A stretch of 64,000 bases of DNA, taken from contig NW_006763295.1 of NCBI RefSeq assembly GCF_000218685.1, forward strand, positions 1,596,430 to 1,660,429. Direction: 5' to 3'. Position numbers and translations under genes: made by a program. This DNA is from Serpula lacrymans var. lacrymans S7.9. Lineage: Eukaryota > Basidiomycota > Agaricomycetes > Boletales > Serpulaceae. This document shows, piece after piece, positions 1-8,738 of the stretch. The notes under the pieces are model-generated. The model had not been told where the DNA came from. It made no database searches and saw only the letters and a list, made by a program, of their open reading frames with translations. The number at the start of each line of letters is the position of its first letter. The stretch's first letter is position 1.

Positions 1-1358
1 CGCGGCCTTCCAAGCATCTTCCTCTTTGATTCGTACATTGTTGTACCCCCATCTGAGATCCATCTTTGTCAGGATCTTGGCGCCAGCCAATTTGTCCACT
101 AGCTGACTAATCAAAGGCAGAGGATACGCATTTTTAACCGTGTGCTCATTCACGTAACGATAGTCCATAATCATTCGCTTTTTACCATCCTTTTTAGGAA
201 TGAAGAACACCGGGGACGTCATAGGACTTTTGGAAGGTCTGATGTAACCCTTCCTAAGTTGTTCGTCTATGAAACTAGATACCTCGTCTCTTTCGGGAGC
301 AGAGAGCGGTATCATGTGTCCCTTCCTTGGTTTGAAGGTGTCTTTCAAATCTATAGCATGGTCCCAAGGCTTAGCCTCTGGGAAGCGCTCTGATTTGTGT
401 TTCGAAAAGACTTTCCAGAAGTCGTGGTACTCGGGAGGTACCAGCCTCTTAATCTCTTCCTCAGGTTTTACCTCATCATCATCATCGTCGATCTTTTCTA
501 AAGGTCTGAGCTTGTAAACGTGACTAGCGTTTAACTTTTCGAGACGCTCATTGTGACGGACATGATTTGGTTTACCCAAGTTTACACATTCCTGGGGACA
601 ACGTGACAATGTGACAACCCCTGTCTGCCAGTTGATCTCAGGATTGTGTTTAAATAGCCAGGTCCAGCCTAAGATTAAATTAATCTTCCCTAGTTGGGTA
701 GCCTCGGCAGTGACTCGTTCTCTGTGTCCTTGGTATTCGACCACAAAAGAACATTTGTGTGTAATACAGCCACCTGCGTTAAGCGTACCGTCAACGTTAT
801 AGACGGGAATAGATGTTTCTAATTTTACAAGGGGGAGTCCAATTTGCTCCGCCCAGACCTGATCTATGAAGATCCCGTTAGCGCCTGAATCAAGCAGTGC
901 GCTCGTTGAGTGTACTTTGCCCCTGGCAAGGTTTTCCACGCCAACGTCTAAACGGATCTCCTTTTGGAATAAATACGTGCGCATCAACGCATGCCTTGGG
1001 ATTTCGGGAAAGGGTGGCTCCGAAGAAGAAGAAGAAGAAGAAGAAGGAATCTTGAATGACACATGTTTTTCTATTTTTGTTTTACCAGAATCAAGCACCC
1101 TAGTGTTTGTCTCGCCGAGGCCACGCTCCAAGGGAGATGCTGGTGCAGCGGTAGTATCATAAATATTGCAGTTACATTTCTTCATACAAGTACATACTTC
1201 TGATAACAAATTTAAAAACTTATTTACAAATTGGGGAGCCATCCCCGTCATTCCGTTATTGCTCGTGCAACACCCCGGAGCAGGGGCCACTTTGTTGTGG
1301 TTTACTTCATTTTTACCAGGAGCTAAGGCACCCAAGTGACCTAAGCCCCGAATTCTTT
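1..1358 (-). CDS. Gypsy Pol polyprotein (protease and N-terminal RT), partial
   Basis: Replication polyprotein of the element, in the -1 frame relative to gag. It is open from the frameshift site at 1356-1362 to the window edge with no separate start codon required. A retropepsin is visible at about 840-910 (ALLDSGANGIF, catalytic DSG). It is followed by reverse transcriptase motifs: FFIPKKDGKKRMIMDYR at about 150-210 and TKMDLRWGYNNVRI at about 30-70. A short acidic/serine run (about 1025-1045) precedes the protease. The RT catalytic YxDD box, RNase H and integrase must lie to the left. Expression is inferred to depend on ribosomal frameshifting near the gag stop. Confidence 0.9.
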
Positions 1359-1362
1359 TCCC
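1307..1362 (-). promoter_or_regulatory. Predicted -1 ribosomal frameshift signal at gag-pol junction
   Basis: On the minus strand the gag codons CAG GGA AAA carry the heptamer G GGA AAA, which fits X XXY YYZ exactly in the gag frame (1362 down to 1356). The spacer is 6 nt (GAATTC). Then GGGGCTTAGG can pair with CCTTAGCTCC across an 11-nt loop: nine of ten positions pair (one G-U) with one U-U mismatch. Pol is open in precisely the -1 frame from here. The gag stop (1343-1341) lies inside the stem. The layout is seen directly; its function is inferred from known -1 frameshift signals. Confidence 0.75.
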
Positions 1363-2408
1363 TGAGCCTTCATTTCGTTGACCTGTTGGTCATAGAAGAA
1401 GGCCCGGATTTCGTCGTAAGAACGACCGGCCAAAGAGTTGAGCCGATCGTCCGGCTTCTCGATTTCTAGTTGGCGCGCCTGGCGCCCTTGATTATTTTTT
1501 TGTTGGGCAGCCTGCGCCTCGTTTTTACAGTCTCGGGACATGTGTCCCTCTTGGCCGCAGTTGTAACAGTTGCCCTTGAATCTGCGCATTTGTCCGCCTT
1601 GGACCGCGCCGATATCCATAGGAGCACCCTGTCCTGGCTGCAGCCCGAACGGCTTGAACCTGTGAGAGTGATTATGATGTTGGTTTGATGACCCAGGGCG
1701 CCTCTGGGGTGTGTTGTTTTGTTTGGTGGACCCGCCACCTTGGTGCATGGTGTAGAGCTCTATGGCTCTACCGACTCGTCGTACTTCCTCAGCCGCCAGG
1801 GCCAAGTTGTCACTTCGTGTATCCTGCAGATAGATCTGTTCTGCAATGCGAGGGTTCACATTGCGTTCTAGCAGTTCCACTGCGTGTTCATTGCCAAGAC
1901 CCCCTTGGATTGAGAGGGCCAGGAACCGGGTTACGAAATCATCCGTCCTCATGTTTCCTTGTTTGAAGGAACGGATTTGCTGACGCGCCCAGTCACGCTC
2001 AGCTTGCGGTTTGAAATATTTTTCGATCTCGGTTTTGAGATCGTCCCAGGTGGGCCACACACCCGCGGTGTAGCATTCCTGGAGTCTTACTTGGGCGTAT
2101 CGACCCGCCACAGGTCCTTTTAGGCGAGATAGCACCGCAGTGGCTACCTCAAAATCGTCGGCAAACGCGTCCCAGTTCGCCTTGACCCAAATCTGGAGCT
2201 TGATCCACCATTCGGCAAATCGCGCTCTGTCTCCTTCGAAGGCGCCAGGGTCAGCGACGACTTCGACTTTCTTGTTAAACTTTTTCTCTACCAAGGGGGT
2301 TGCTACAGGGGGGTTGGCCTGTATCTCGGCGAGCTGTGAGGTTAATGCAGCTATCTGCGTACGCATTGCGTGCAGTAGCGCATTCATGTCTTGGGGTTGC
2401 GACGACAT
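1341..2408 (-). CDS. Gypsy Gag capsid/nucleocapsid protein
   Basis: A 355-residue intact Gag. Residues about 50-220 form the capsid-like retrotransposon gag region (AFEGDRARFAEWWIKLQIWV, then KYFKPQAERDWARQQI). A basic Q/N/H-rich linker follows. A CCHC zinc knuckle lies at residues 281-294 (CYNCGQEGHMSRDC) and would bind the element RNA. The C-terminal 61 residues after the knuckle overlap the slippery site for Pol. The start is the first ATG of the frame, downstream of a 518-bp leader. Known role of the family: it assembles the virus-like particle in the cytoplasm. Confidence 0.93.
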   Translation of the reverse strand: MSSQPQDMNALLHAMRTQIAALTSQLAEIQANPPVATPLVEKKFNKKVEVVADPGAFEGDRARFAEWWIKLQIWVKANWDAFADDFEVATAVLSRLKGPVAGRYAQVRLQECYTAGVWPTWDDLKTEIEKYFKPQAERDWARQQIRSFKQGNMRTDDFVTRFLALSIQGGLGNEHAVELLERNVNPRIAEQIYLQDTRSDNLALAAEEVRRVGRAIELYTMHQGGGSTKQNNTPQRRPGSSNQHHNHSHRFKPFGLQPGQGAPMDIGAVQGGQMRRFKGNCYNCGQEGHMSRDCKNEAQAAQQKNNQGRQARQLEIEKPDDRLNSLAGRSYDEIRAFFYDQQVNEMKAQGKEFGA

Positions 2409-2926
2409 GTCGACTTGTTCTCTTTGGGTAACGTAAAAATAGGTAACTGGGGGTCCCCGCTTGCTATCTGCGGATCAACCTCTTCCCAGCTGAGTATCAG
2501 ATCTCAATCTCCGACTACCCACACTATAGTATTTAAAAAGGTATATAAAAATGTGTTTGTAATAAACCCTGGTCCGAACGGTTGTCAGGGGGTGGTCCGC
2601 TTGTTAAGCTGTCAACCCTTCTCCAGACTGGCGGAGGCAAGTGCCCGGCCTGGTCAGAGGTATTCGAAAGTGAAAGTTTGTATTCTAAATCTAATCAACA
2701 GTGGTTCCACACTGACTGCTGAGCTAAGGTACTCCCCTTAACGCTGGGGGCCGCGTATCGAAGGTTTGCGTTCTTCTCCCGAAGCACTACAAGGCCGTCG
2801 CTAGGAGCGCACCTATCTGCTATGTGGGATATTCCTAACCGCTAACCAATCTCCTTCACCCTGGAGTCCGGGTGCCCAATGGGACTTTTGCACACACGTG
2901 CGAGAGAGTAGAAGAGCGAGTCCTAA
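2409..2926 (-). other. Gypsy element leader between 5' LTR and gag
   Basis: This is 518 bp of untranslated sequence between the LTR end and the gag ATG. I see no ORF of note. The bases immediately after the LTR do not match an obvious tRNA 3' end, so the primer-binding site is not identified. Confidence 0.6.
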
Positions 2927-3312
2927 TGTAACAACCAAGAGTTAGTTACTCTGGCGCACACAGAACCACACTATAAAGAAAATGAAGAGGGAGTGGTTAC
3001 CCCTTGAGCTGCAGAGAGTTTGTTGGTTAACAACAGGAGGACTCGCTGAGGAGTCTCCTGGATCTATTGGGGTATATATACTACTACAGGTTGTTTGTAC
3101 ATGTGTACTATACAGTTGATGAAGGCAGTGGCTGATGATGTCATAGGGCCTAGCCCGTATGGCCAGCTCCACTGCGTGAGAGAGTTAAGTCTAAAAGTAA
3201 AAGAAAGGCAACGCGGCGCGAGAAAGGGAAATGCCGCGTGGCACTTAAAGTATAAAGTTAAAGCGGAGAATAAAAAGGAAAGGAGATGTCCGGAAATTGT
3301 GTTATCGTAACA
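2927..3312 (-). repeat. 5' LTR of the gypsy element
   Basis: On the minus strand it runs from TGTTACGATAACAC (right end) to TTGGTTGTTACA (left end), giving 386 bp with TG...CA termini. The right boundary is inferred from the TG/CA rule. The left one is supported by the related LTR ending at 35261, which shares the terminal TCTTGGTTGTTACA. Both copies share the blocks CAGTGGAGCTGG, GACATCATCAGCCACTGC and AATAGATCCAGGAGACTCCT, which probably include the promoter and polyadenylation region. The partner 3' LTR is outside the window. Confidence 0.75.
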
Positions 3313-4149
3313 AGAGACTTATCCGAAGACAAGTTCGAGAATGTAGTTCTGAGTGGAGGTTTTCCAACGGGAGTTGATCTTCTTCTGAATAGAAGTTTGA
3401 TCTTAGGAGTCTAGCTTTGTAAGCGTAAACTGCGTAGAATCGTATTGGAGAATACTACTGCTATTACATGGTATTTATAATGGAAAGGAATTGGTGATAG
3501 GAGTTAGGTCCTATCTAGGGCAGGTCCGTCTGTTGAGGACTAAGTACTATAATAGGTACTGTGAATGCGAGAGGAACGGAAGTGTACGTGAAGGAAATGA
3601 GTCATTGGTCCGATGGTATAACCGATGAGTAAAAAGAAATGAGTAGTCCTTAAATGTCCAATAGAGATCGTAACACTCTGCCTGATTTGGTCTGTGAGTG
3701 CCGCTGTGACCCAGTGTGACCAGAAATTGCAGAACCATTCCAAAACATGTGTTGTCTTTTCGGTTTTGTTCCGCTGCTCCAATGCTTCGAGTCCTTGCTT
3801 ATTTTTCTACATAGGCAGCTAGAAAACTAAAAATTATATCTACTGGTCAAGTCTAAAGCTCAACGACTGGTGAGTTATTCAACTTCTCCCCAGGCCAATT
3901 GCACCTATTGTCCAACGATAGTAAGCAGACCATCAATCCGGAAGGGAGAAGTTCCGGAAAAGAAGGTCTGCCGCGGTTGGCGAGGGTGCAACCGTTGCTC
4001 AGGCCTTTGGTCTCAAGCCATCGGCGATAACAGTTTTATGATGTACTTTACCTTAGTAATACAAACATGTGCTGAAAATTTTGATGTGGCGCTGCGATAA
4101 GATCAAGAGATCAAGCCCCTATTGAGAGAATCTACTCCCATAACGAAAC
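3313..4149. other. Non-coding stretch right of the gypsy LTR
   Basis: No credible ORF, RNA gene or clear repeat boundary was seen. It is AT-moderate sequence lying between the LTR and the orphan ORF at 4150. It may contain old repeat debris and the promoter of that ORF. Confidence 0.5.
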
Positions 4150-5016
4150 ATGGCAGACAATGCTCATTGTCTCGGTCGTACAATTTCAGTCCCTAATCTT
4201 TCTAGTATTCCTCCATTCCCTCAGACACCAATATTAACCCCTATCAGCTTAGCTCGTAGCCACTCCGAGTCTCAATCATTGCCCCTTTTCTTTCAATCAA
4301 CTCCCCCCCCATTCCTTACTCAACCCAACACACCTACGCCATCAAGGCCATTCCTTACTCAACCCAACACACCTATGCCATCAAGGCCAATGCCTCGAGC
4401 TGGTTCCCAGCATAAAACACATCAGCAGAAAATACAACTCATTTTAGATGTAATTGATAAACAGGCTCACTGGACTTTTGCTCGATTCTTGCATGAGATT
4501 TTCCACATGAAAGAAGATGATGGCGTTAAGATCTTGCAACTATGGTTTGATCATCCTGATGGTCGTCCGCATGAGGTTTTCCGCATGAAAGAAGATGATA
4601 GTGTTAAGATCTTGCAACTATGGTTCGATCATCCTGATGGTCGTCCGAAACCTAATCAAGACATCAGCTCAAACACTATGTACTCACCAGAGACTCCTTA
4701 CCTTGAAATCAAGCCCGCCCGGCCTGCCTTGACTTCCTTTGCTGTCCAAATAGTAGATAAACAGCTCCGGAAGGAGCAGCAGAAAGTGTTGCAGCCTGAG
4801 ACAGGACTTGCAGTGGGAAAACAAACATCTGAACCTCAATGGGTGGCAATAGGCAGAACAACGTTAGCCAAAGCCATGCAGGCCTTCAAGACTCACCAGC
4901 CTCTTCTATGGCACTACGTCCTGTTGCTTTCTTCCCCAAGGATCCGTATTCGCAATGGAGTCCGTGTAATCCACAAGTATCATCCCCCTGAACCAGTCAG
5001 TCATTTCTACAAATAA
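4150..5016 (+). CDS. Orphan protein with internal tandem duplications (possibly TE-associated)
   Basis: An intact 288-residue ORF of unknown function. The N-terminal third is Pro/Ser/Thr-rich with a 13-residue direct repeat (core FLTQPNTPTPSRP). The centre has a 26-residue unit twice in tandem (HEIFHMKEDDGVKILQLWFD...). The C-terminal part is mixed-charge with KEQQKVLQPETGLAVGKQTS and ends abruptly at PVSHFYK. From general resemblance I suspect it is the N-terminal part of the large multicopy DUF6589-type proteins of Agaricomycetes, cut short here. I cannot confirm that without a search. It sits between LTR elements and has no evident intron, consistent with a mobile or recently duplicated sequence. 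Confidence 0.4.
   Translation: MADNAHCLGRTISVPNLSSIPPFPQTPILTPISLARSHSESQSLPLFFQSTPPPFLTQPNTPTPSRPFLTQPNTPMPSRPMPRAGSQHKTHQQKIQLILDVIDKQAHWTFARFLHEIFHMKEDDGVKILQLWFDHPDGRPHEVFRMKEDDSVKILQLWFDHPDGRPKPNQDISSNTMYSPETPYLEIKPARPALTSFAVQIVDKQLRKEQQKVLQPETGLAVGKQTSEPQWVAIGRTTLAKAMQAFKTHQPLLWHYVLLLSSPRIRIRNGVRVIHKYHPPEPVSHFYK
4492..4647 (+). repeat. Two tandem 78-bp units inside the orphan ORF
   Basis: Units 4492-4569 and 4570-4647 are nearly identical and keep the frame (26 codons). A second, smaller in-frame duplication of 39 bp lies at about 4309-4386. The few differences between copies suggest recent slippage or unequal exchange. Confidence 0.9.
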
Positions 5017-5466
5017 CAGTAAGCACACACACTTACACATATGCAGATCTGTGCGCATATTATATCAAGTATAGATTTCTTGCATACCGAGAACGCTCGC
5101 ATACTGCCAGCCGAGCATTCTATCCTCTACTTCGCTTGTGGTGCCCCTCAGACTCTGTTCACCCATGGTTCACGCATTGCACATACTGTTAGTTTTGGTG
5201 ATTCTGCACCTAGTTGTGCTATCTATTTTCCCTTCTTTCTAAACCACTTTCCTCTTTATTCTTTTTGCTCTATTGTTCAGTATTCACTGAGCATTCTATA
5301 ATTTCGCCTGTGTGGCTGATTTGTTTACCTTTGTTTACAAAACTTCGGACTAGTATTGCAGAGTCTAATATTCCTATTCTTTAGTTACTACATACTGGAC
5401 TCTAGTTCTGTCCCTGTTAGCTCTCAGCAAGTGGCTAGACACTTCCCAGAAGTTCTCATTTGATCA
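5017..5466. other. Non-coding stretch, possibly the LTR side of the short retroelement
   Basis: No ORF was accepted. The last ~60 bases (about 5405-5466) weakly resemble the sequence before the second primer-binding-like site: TAGCTC, CCCAGAAG and a TCAGG end. They could be a diverged LTR. No clean boundary is visible. Confidence 0.35.
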
Positions 5467-5816
5467 GGTTATGAGCCCTGGTGCTTTATTGTGCTATTGT
5501 ATAAGCTTAGTCATTCTTACATGTTTGGCTATGTTTGTACACTTACCATATATGGATATGTCAGATCAGGAGGGAGTGTTAGAATATACTCTGACATACC
5601 AATACCCCATAGGATTATACCTCTGATTTGTAAGCCAATCCAGTATGCAGCAGCTATACTGTGTAAGATGTCCGTGGTTGCATGTTATGTTTAAGATCCA
5701 ATATTGTATAACCTTGGCCATATAGCTCAATTGGTAGAGCAGCTGGCATGTATCCAGAAGGTTCCAGGTTCAATCCCTGGTCTGGTCATTATCCAATTTG
5801 AACAGGTTATGAGCCC
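5467..5816 (+). mobile_element. Miniature LTR-retroelement fragment (TRIM-like)
   Basis: The 12-mer GGTTATGAGCCC occurs at 5467-5478 and again at 5805-5816. It is complementary to the anticodon arm of initiator Met tRNA and serves as the half-tRNA primer site in copia-type elements. Between the copies lie about 85 bases of internal sequence, a purine tract (GGAGGGAG, 5569-5576) and a TGTTAG start at 5577 typical of a 3' LTR. This gives PBS - tiny internal region - polypurine tract - LTR - PBS, the layout of a terminal-repeat retrotransposon in miniature. No coding capacity is present. The 5' LTR could not be recognised with confidence. Confidence 0.5.
5716..5788 (+). tRNA. tRNA-like sequence (anticodon position TGT), probably a pseudo-tRNA
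   Basis: The 73-nt sequence folds as a cloverleaf. The acceptor GGCCATA pairs with TCTGGTC (one mismatch, one G-U). The D arm is GCTC/GAGC with A box TAGCTCAATTGGT, the anticodon stem is CTGG/CCAG, and the T arm is CCAGG/CCTGG with B box GGTTCAATCCC. The anticodon loop is CATGTAT, giving UGU (Thr). Position 33 is A instead of the near-universal U, and the outer anticodon pair is G-A. This points to a tRNA-derived sequence, not a working gene. It lies inside the putative LTR just before a primer-binding-like site. Confidence 0.5.
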
Positions 5817-6074
5817 TGTGCTCTAGCAATCTTCCTGACTTCATACCTCATCATCCAAGCACCCTACTGTTTATCCCTCTTGCAAATTGTCTTCTGGGTC
5901 TCTGATAACCCTCTCTATCATCTCTGTTTGTTTTAATTCCATCTGGATCACTCCCTATATGATAAAACTATGTGGAACTCAGCCGCTGCCCAAGAGGCTA
6001 TAGAAACGACTTTATTATTTACCTATGTGAAACTACAATGGATGTTAGTTTAAGGTGATCTCTAATAAATGTAA
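5817..6074. other. Repeat debris between short retroelement and copia element
   Basis: At about 5978-6012 it carries a copy of the block CTCAGCCGCTGCCCAAGAGG, which is otherwise found at the outer ends of both copia LTRs (6088, 11787). This is evidently a third, truncated LTR end of that family. Nothing coding was seen. Confidence 0.5.
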
Positions 6075-6301
6075 TGTAACATACCTCAGCCGCTGTCCAA
6101 GAGGCTATAGAAACGACTGAGATATTCCTATACTAAACCCCCTACTACTTATAGCTGGAGGTGCTACTCGCTATAGTATAATGACTCCTAGGAGTACAAT
6201 TGTGCTCCTAGGAGAACAATGGTGACTCCATGGAGTGGTGGCTATGCTCCATGGAGAACAATGGCTGCTTCGGCAGAGACCGGGTTTATCCAGTTTTGTC
6301 A
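6075..6301 (-). repeat. 3' LTR of the copia element
   Basis: About 227 bp, matching 11779-11985 over most of its length (for example CTACTACTTATAG and CCATGGAGAACAATGGCTGC). On the minus strand it starts TGACAAAACTGG after a purine tract GGGTGGGAG and ends GTATGTTACA. It contains four TCCNNGGA palindromes in 70 bp (6186-6255). The pol stop codon (6288-6286) lies inside it. The outer boundaries are uncertain by a few bases. Confidence 0.8.
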
Positions 6302-7967
6302 CTCCCACCCGAGTGCAACCGTAGTCCCATAGCTTTAAAGAATTTCCAGTGTTTTTTGTGAGTGAGGGGTTTAGTGAGAATGTCGGCAACCATATTTCCT
6401 GTAGGAACATATCTGATTACTGCCTCTCCCTTTGATACTAAGTCACCTCGGATAAAATGATATTTCCGTTGAATGTGTTTTGTGCGAGCATGGAACTGTG
6501 GATCTCATGTAAGAATAATAGCTGCTTGATTGTCACAGTGCAATGTTGTAAATCCATTTTGAGCATGTACAATTTCTTCAAAAAATGTCCGAAGCCATGC
6601 AAGGTGTTGTCCAGCATTGCTCAATCCAATGTACTCTGACTCCATGGAGGATAAAGCTACCATGCTTTGTCTTTTGCTTGTCCAGGAGATTGCTCCTCGG
6701 ATGGTGATAAAAACAAAGCCTGATGTTGATCGAGACGTGTCTGGGTCTCCAGACCAATCTGCATCTGAATATCCATAGAAATCCATGTCCATGGAGACAT
6801 CTGTGCCATCATATTGTAGTTCCATGTCCCTGGTTGCTTTCAGATATTGGAGGACACATTTTGCAGCTTCCCAGTGATGGCTCCTTGGAGCTGAGCTATG
6901 CTTGCTTAGTATTCCAACAACGTAGGCAATGTCTGGGCGGGTTCCGAGCATGGCATACATGAGGGAGCCTACAATTGAGAGGTATGACACTTGGCGCCCT
7001 TCAATATGCATCTCGTGTTGCACAATATCTTCCCCTGGAGCATTTGCAAGGAGTTTTGATCCATGGGCCATTGGTGTCTATACTGGTTTGCAGTTCTTCA
7101 TTCCAGTACGCTCCAGGACTGTGTCAATGTATTGGCGTTGCAATAGGGATATTGTTTTGTTTGAACAATCACGTTGGATTTCTATTCTGAGGATGTATTT
7201 TGCTTCTCCAAGGTCCCGCATTTTGAATATGGATTCGAGTTTGGCTTTTGTGATATCCATGAATTTTCGGGATGAAGCTCCTAGGAGGAGGTCATCTACA
7301 TAGACAACAACAAAGCATATTTGTTTGTTTTCCCGGAATACATAGAGACATGTTTCTGCATTTAGTCTTGTGAAACCGAGCTCCTGGAGCTTGAAATCAA
7401 AAGTTTTGTTCCATGTACAACCAGCTTGTTTTAACCCGTAGATGGATTTCTTCAATCTCCAGCAATATCCAGGTTGGATAGGAACACCCCCTGGAGGAAG
7501 CATGTACAGTTCTTCTTCAAGTTCTCCATTGAGATAAGCTGTGGATACATCCATTTGATCAAGTTCTAGGTTGTACTTTGCTGCCAGGGCTAGAATATTT
7601 CGGATTGACTCTAAGTTTGCAACCAGAGCAAAAACCTCCTGGTAATCAATCCCCTCCCTTTGAGTAAAACCTCGTGCAACAATCCGGAGTTTGTATCTCT
7701 CAATGTTTCCGTTTTGATCAAACTTGATCCGGAACACAGGTTTTAATGTGATGGGTTTTACTCCCTTCAGAAGTGGAACAGTGTCATATACTGCATTAGT
7801 ATTGAGACTTAGGAGTTCCTCCTCCAAGGCAGACTTCCATAATTCTCCATCCGGACGTGATAAGGCTTCCTTTAGTGTCCTTGGAAGGTCTGTGTTAGAT
7901 GGACCGGTACTTGCTATTCCAGCAAAGAATGTCTCCTCTGTATCAGATGTTTCTTCATGAACCTCAG
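6286..7967 (-). pseudogene. Copia Pol, RT and RNase H half (broken)
   Basis: This continues the pol frame after the nested LTR. Reverse transcriptase motifs: ALEEELLSLNTNAVYDTVPL, RYKLRIVARGFTQREGIDYQ, DVSTAYLNGELEEELYM, SIYGLKQAGCTW and the catalytic YVDDLL. Then comes RNase H: GSLMYAMLGTRPDIAYVVGI, GYSDADWSGD, and SMESEYIGL with conserved Asp/Glu. In-frame stops occur at 7080-7078 (TAG, between RT and RNase H) and 6507-6505 (TGA, after CDNQAAIILT). The downstream frame stays open to the natural TAA at 6288-6286. The frame is otherwise intact, so the decay is by point mutation. Confidence 0.92.
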
Positions 7968-8738
7968 TGTGAGGCAACAATAAACTATAACAAAAACAAA
8001 ACCTGTCTCCTTCTGCACTTGCAGGGAGTAAGAGGTTCGATGAGCTTGAGGTCGACAGACGCTAGTAAATATAGCGAGTAGAGGACTTGGGAGGTAAGCT
8101 CAAGGGTTTCGGTTGAGGAGTAAAGCGGGTAAATTCAGTAATAGAAAACTAAGGAACTATACATGAATAGGTAAGACTTTATATAGTGAACGGTTTGTTC
8201 CTCAGACTGAAAGGAGAATAAACAAAAAGTGGTCTGAGGAATTAATCATCCAATAAGAAAAAGAGAGAACAACTATTGTATGACTTTTAACTTGATTAAT
8301 CAGCGGGTGAGAGGAATTAATCATCCAATAAGAAAAAGAGAGAACAACTATTGTACGACTTTTAACTTGATTAATCAGCGGGTGAGAGATTTGTACTAAT
8401 AATAGATGTTTGTTACGCATGTTCAGGAACCGTATCCTCATGATGAGGTACAATTCTGATCAAAGCGTTTATTAGTATATCCAGGCCTTAATGGGGCTTG
8501 GAGCTGGTTGGCGAGATGCCTACTACCAGTCCCTACCCATTGTGCTGGCTGGCTGGGAGTGATACCCAGTCTCTGATCTGTGATATAAAGTGGTAATGGT
8601 GGTTAAGAAAGCCTGTTAGGGCTATGAGAAGTAATATGGCAAATGATACCTCTAGCCCTAGAGCCAGAGGTGTAATGGGAAAGGTGTTTGAGAACCAAGA
8701 CATAGAGAAGATAAGAAAATAATAAAATGGTCCTTACA
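7968..8738. repeat. Solo LTR (family B) nested in the copia pol gene
   Basis: A 771-bp insertion with termini TGTGAGG...CCTTACA, flanked by a perfect 5-bp target duplication CTCAG (7963-7967 and 8739-8743). Removing the insert plus one duplicate restores the pol reading frame between the integrase and RT halves. The tips are inverted (TGTRAGG), so its orientation is not decided. It shares the start (TG...AGGCAAC...), the block TTTATATAGTGAACGG and the end region with the copy at 32285-32916. Internal element sequence is absent, so it is the product of LTR-LTR recombination. Confidence 0.88.
8239..8388. repeat. 75-bp tandem duplication inside the solo LTR
   Basis: Units 8239-8313 and 8314-8388 differ at a single base. 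The sister LTR at 32285 has only one, diverged, counterpart, so the duplication postdates their split. Confidence 0.9.

Larger units (their letters stand above)
1..3312 (-). mobile_element. Ty3/gypsy LTR retrotransposon, left-truncated by window
   Basis: Read on the minus strand, the order is 5' LTR (2927-3312), leader (2409-2926), gag (1341-2408), then pol with protease followed by reverse transcriptase, which is open to base 1. Protease before RT fits gypsy-type organisation, although integrase and the 3' LTR lie outside the window. Gag is intact and pol has no stop in the part visible, so the copy is comparatively young. This contrasts with the nonsense-riddled copia element a few kb away. 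A diverged relative of the LTR is at about 34950-35261. Confidence 0.9.

Noticed and set aside
142..1162. Plus-strand ORFs over the gypsy pol
   Set aside because: Antisense of protease/RT, which has clear motifs on the minus strand.
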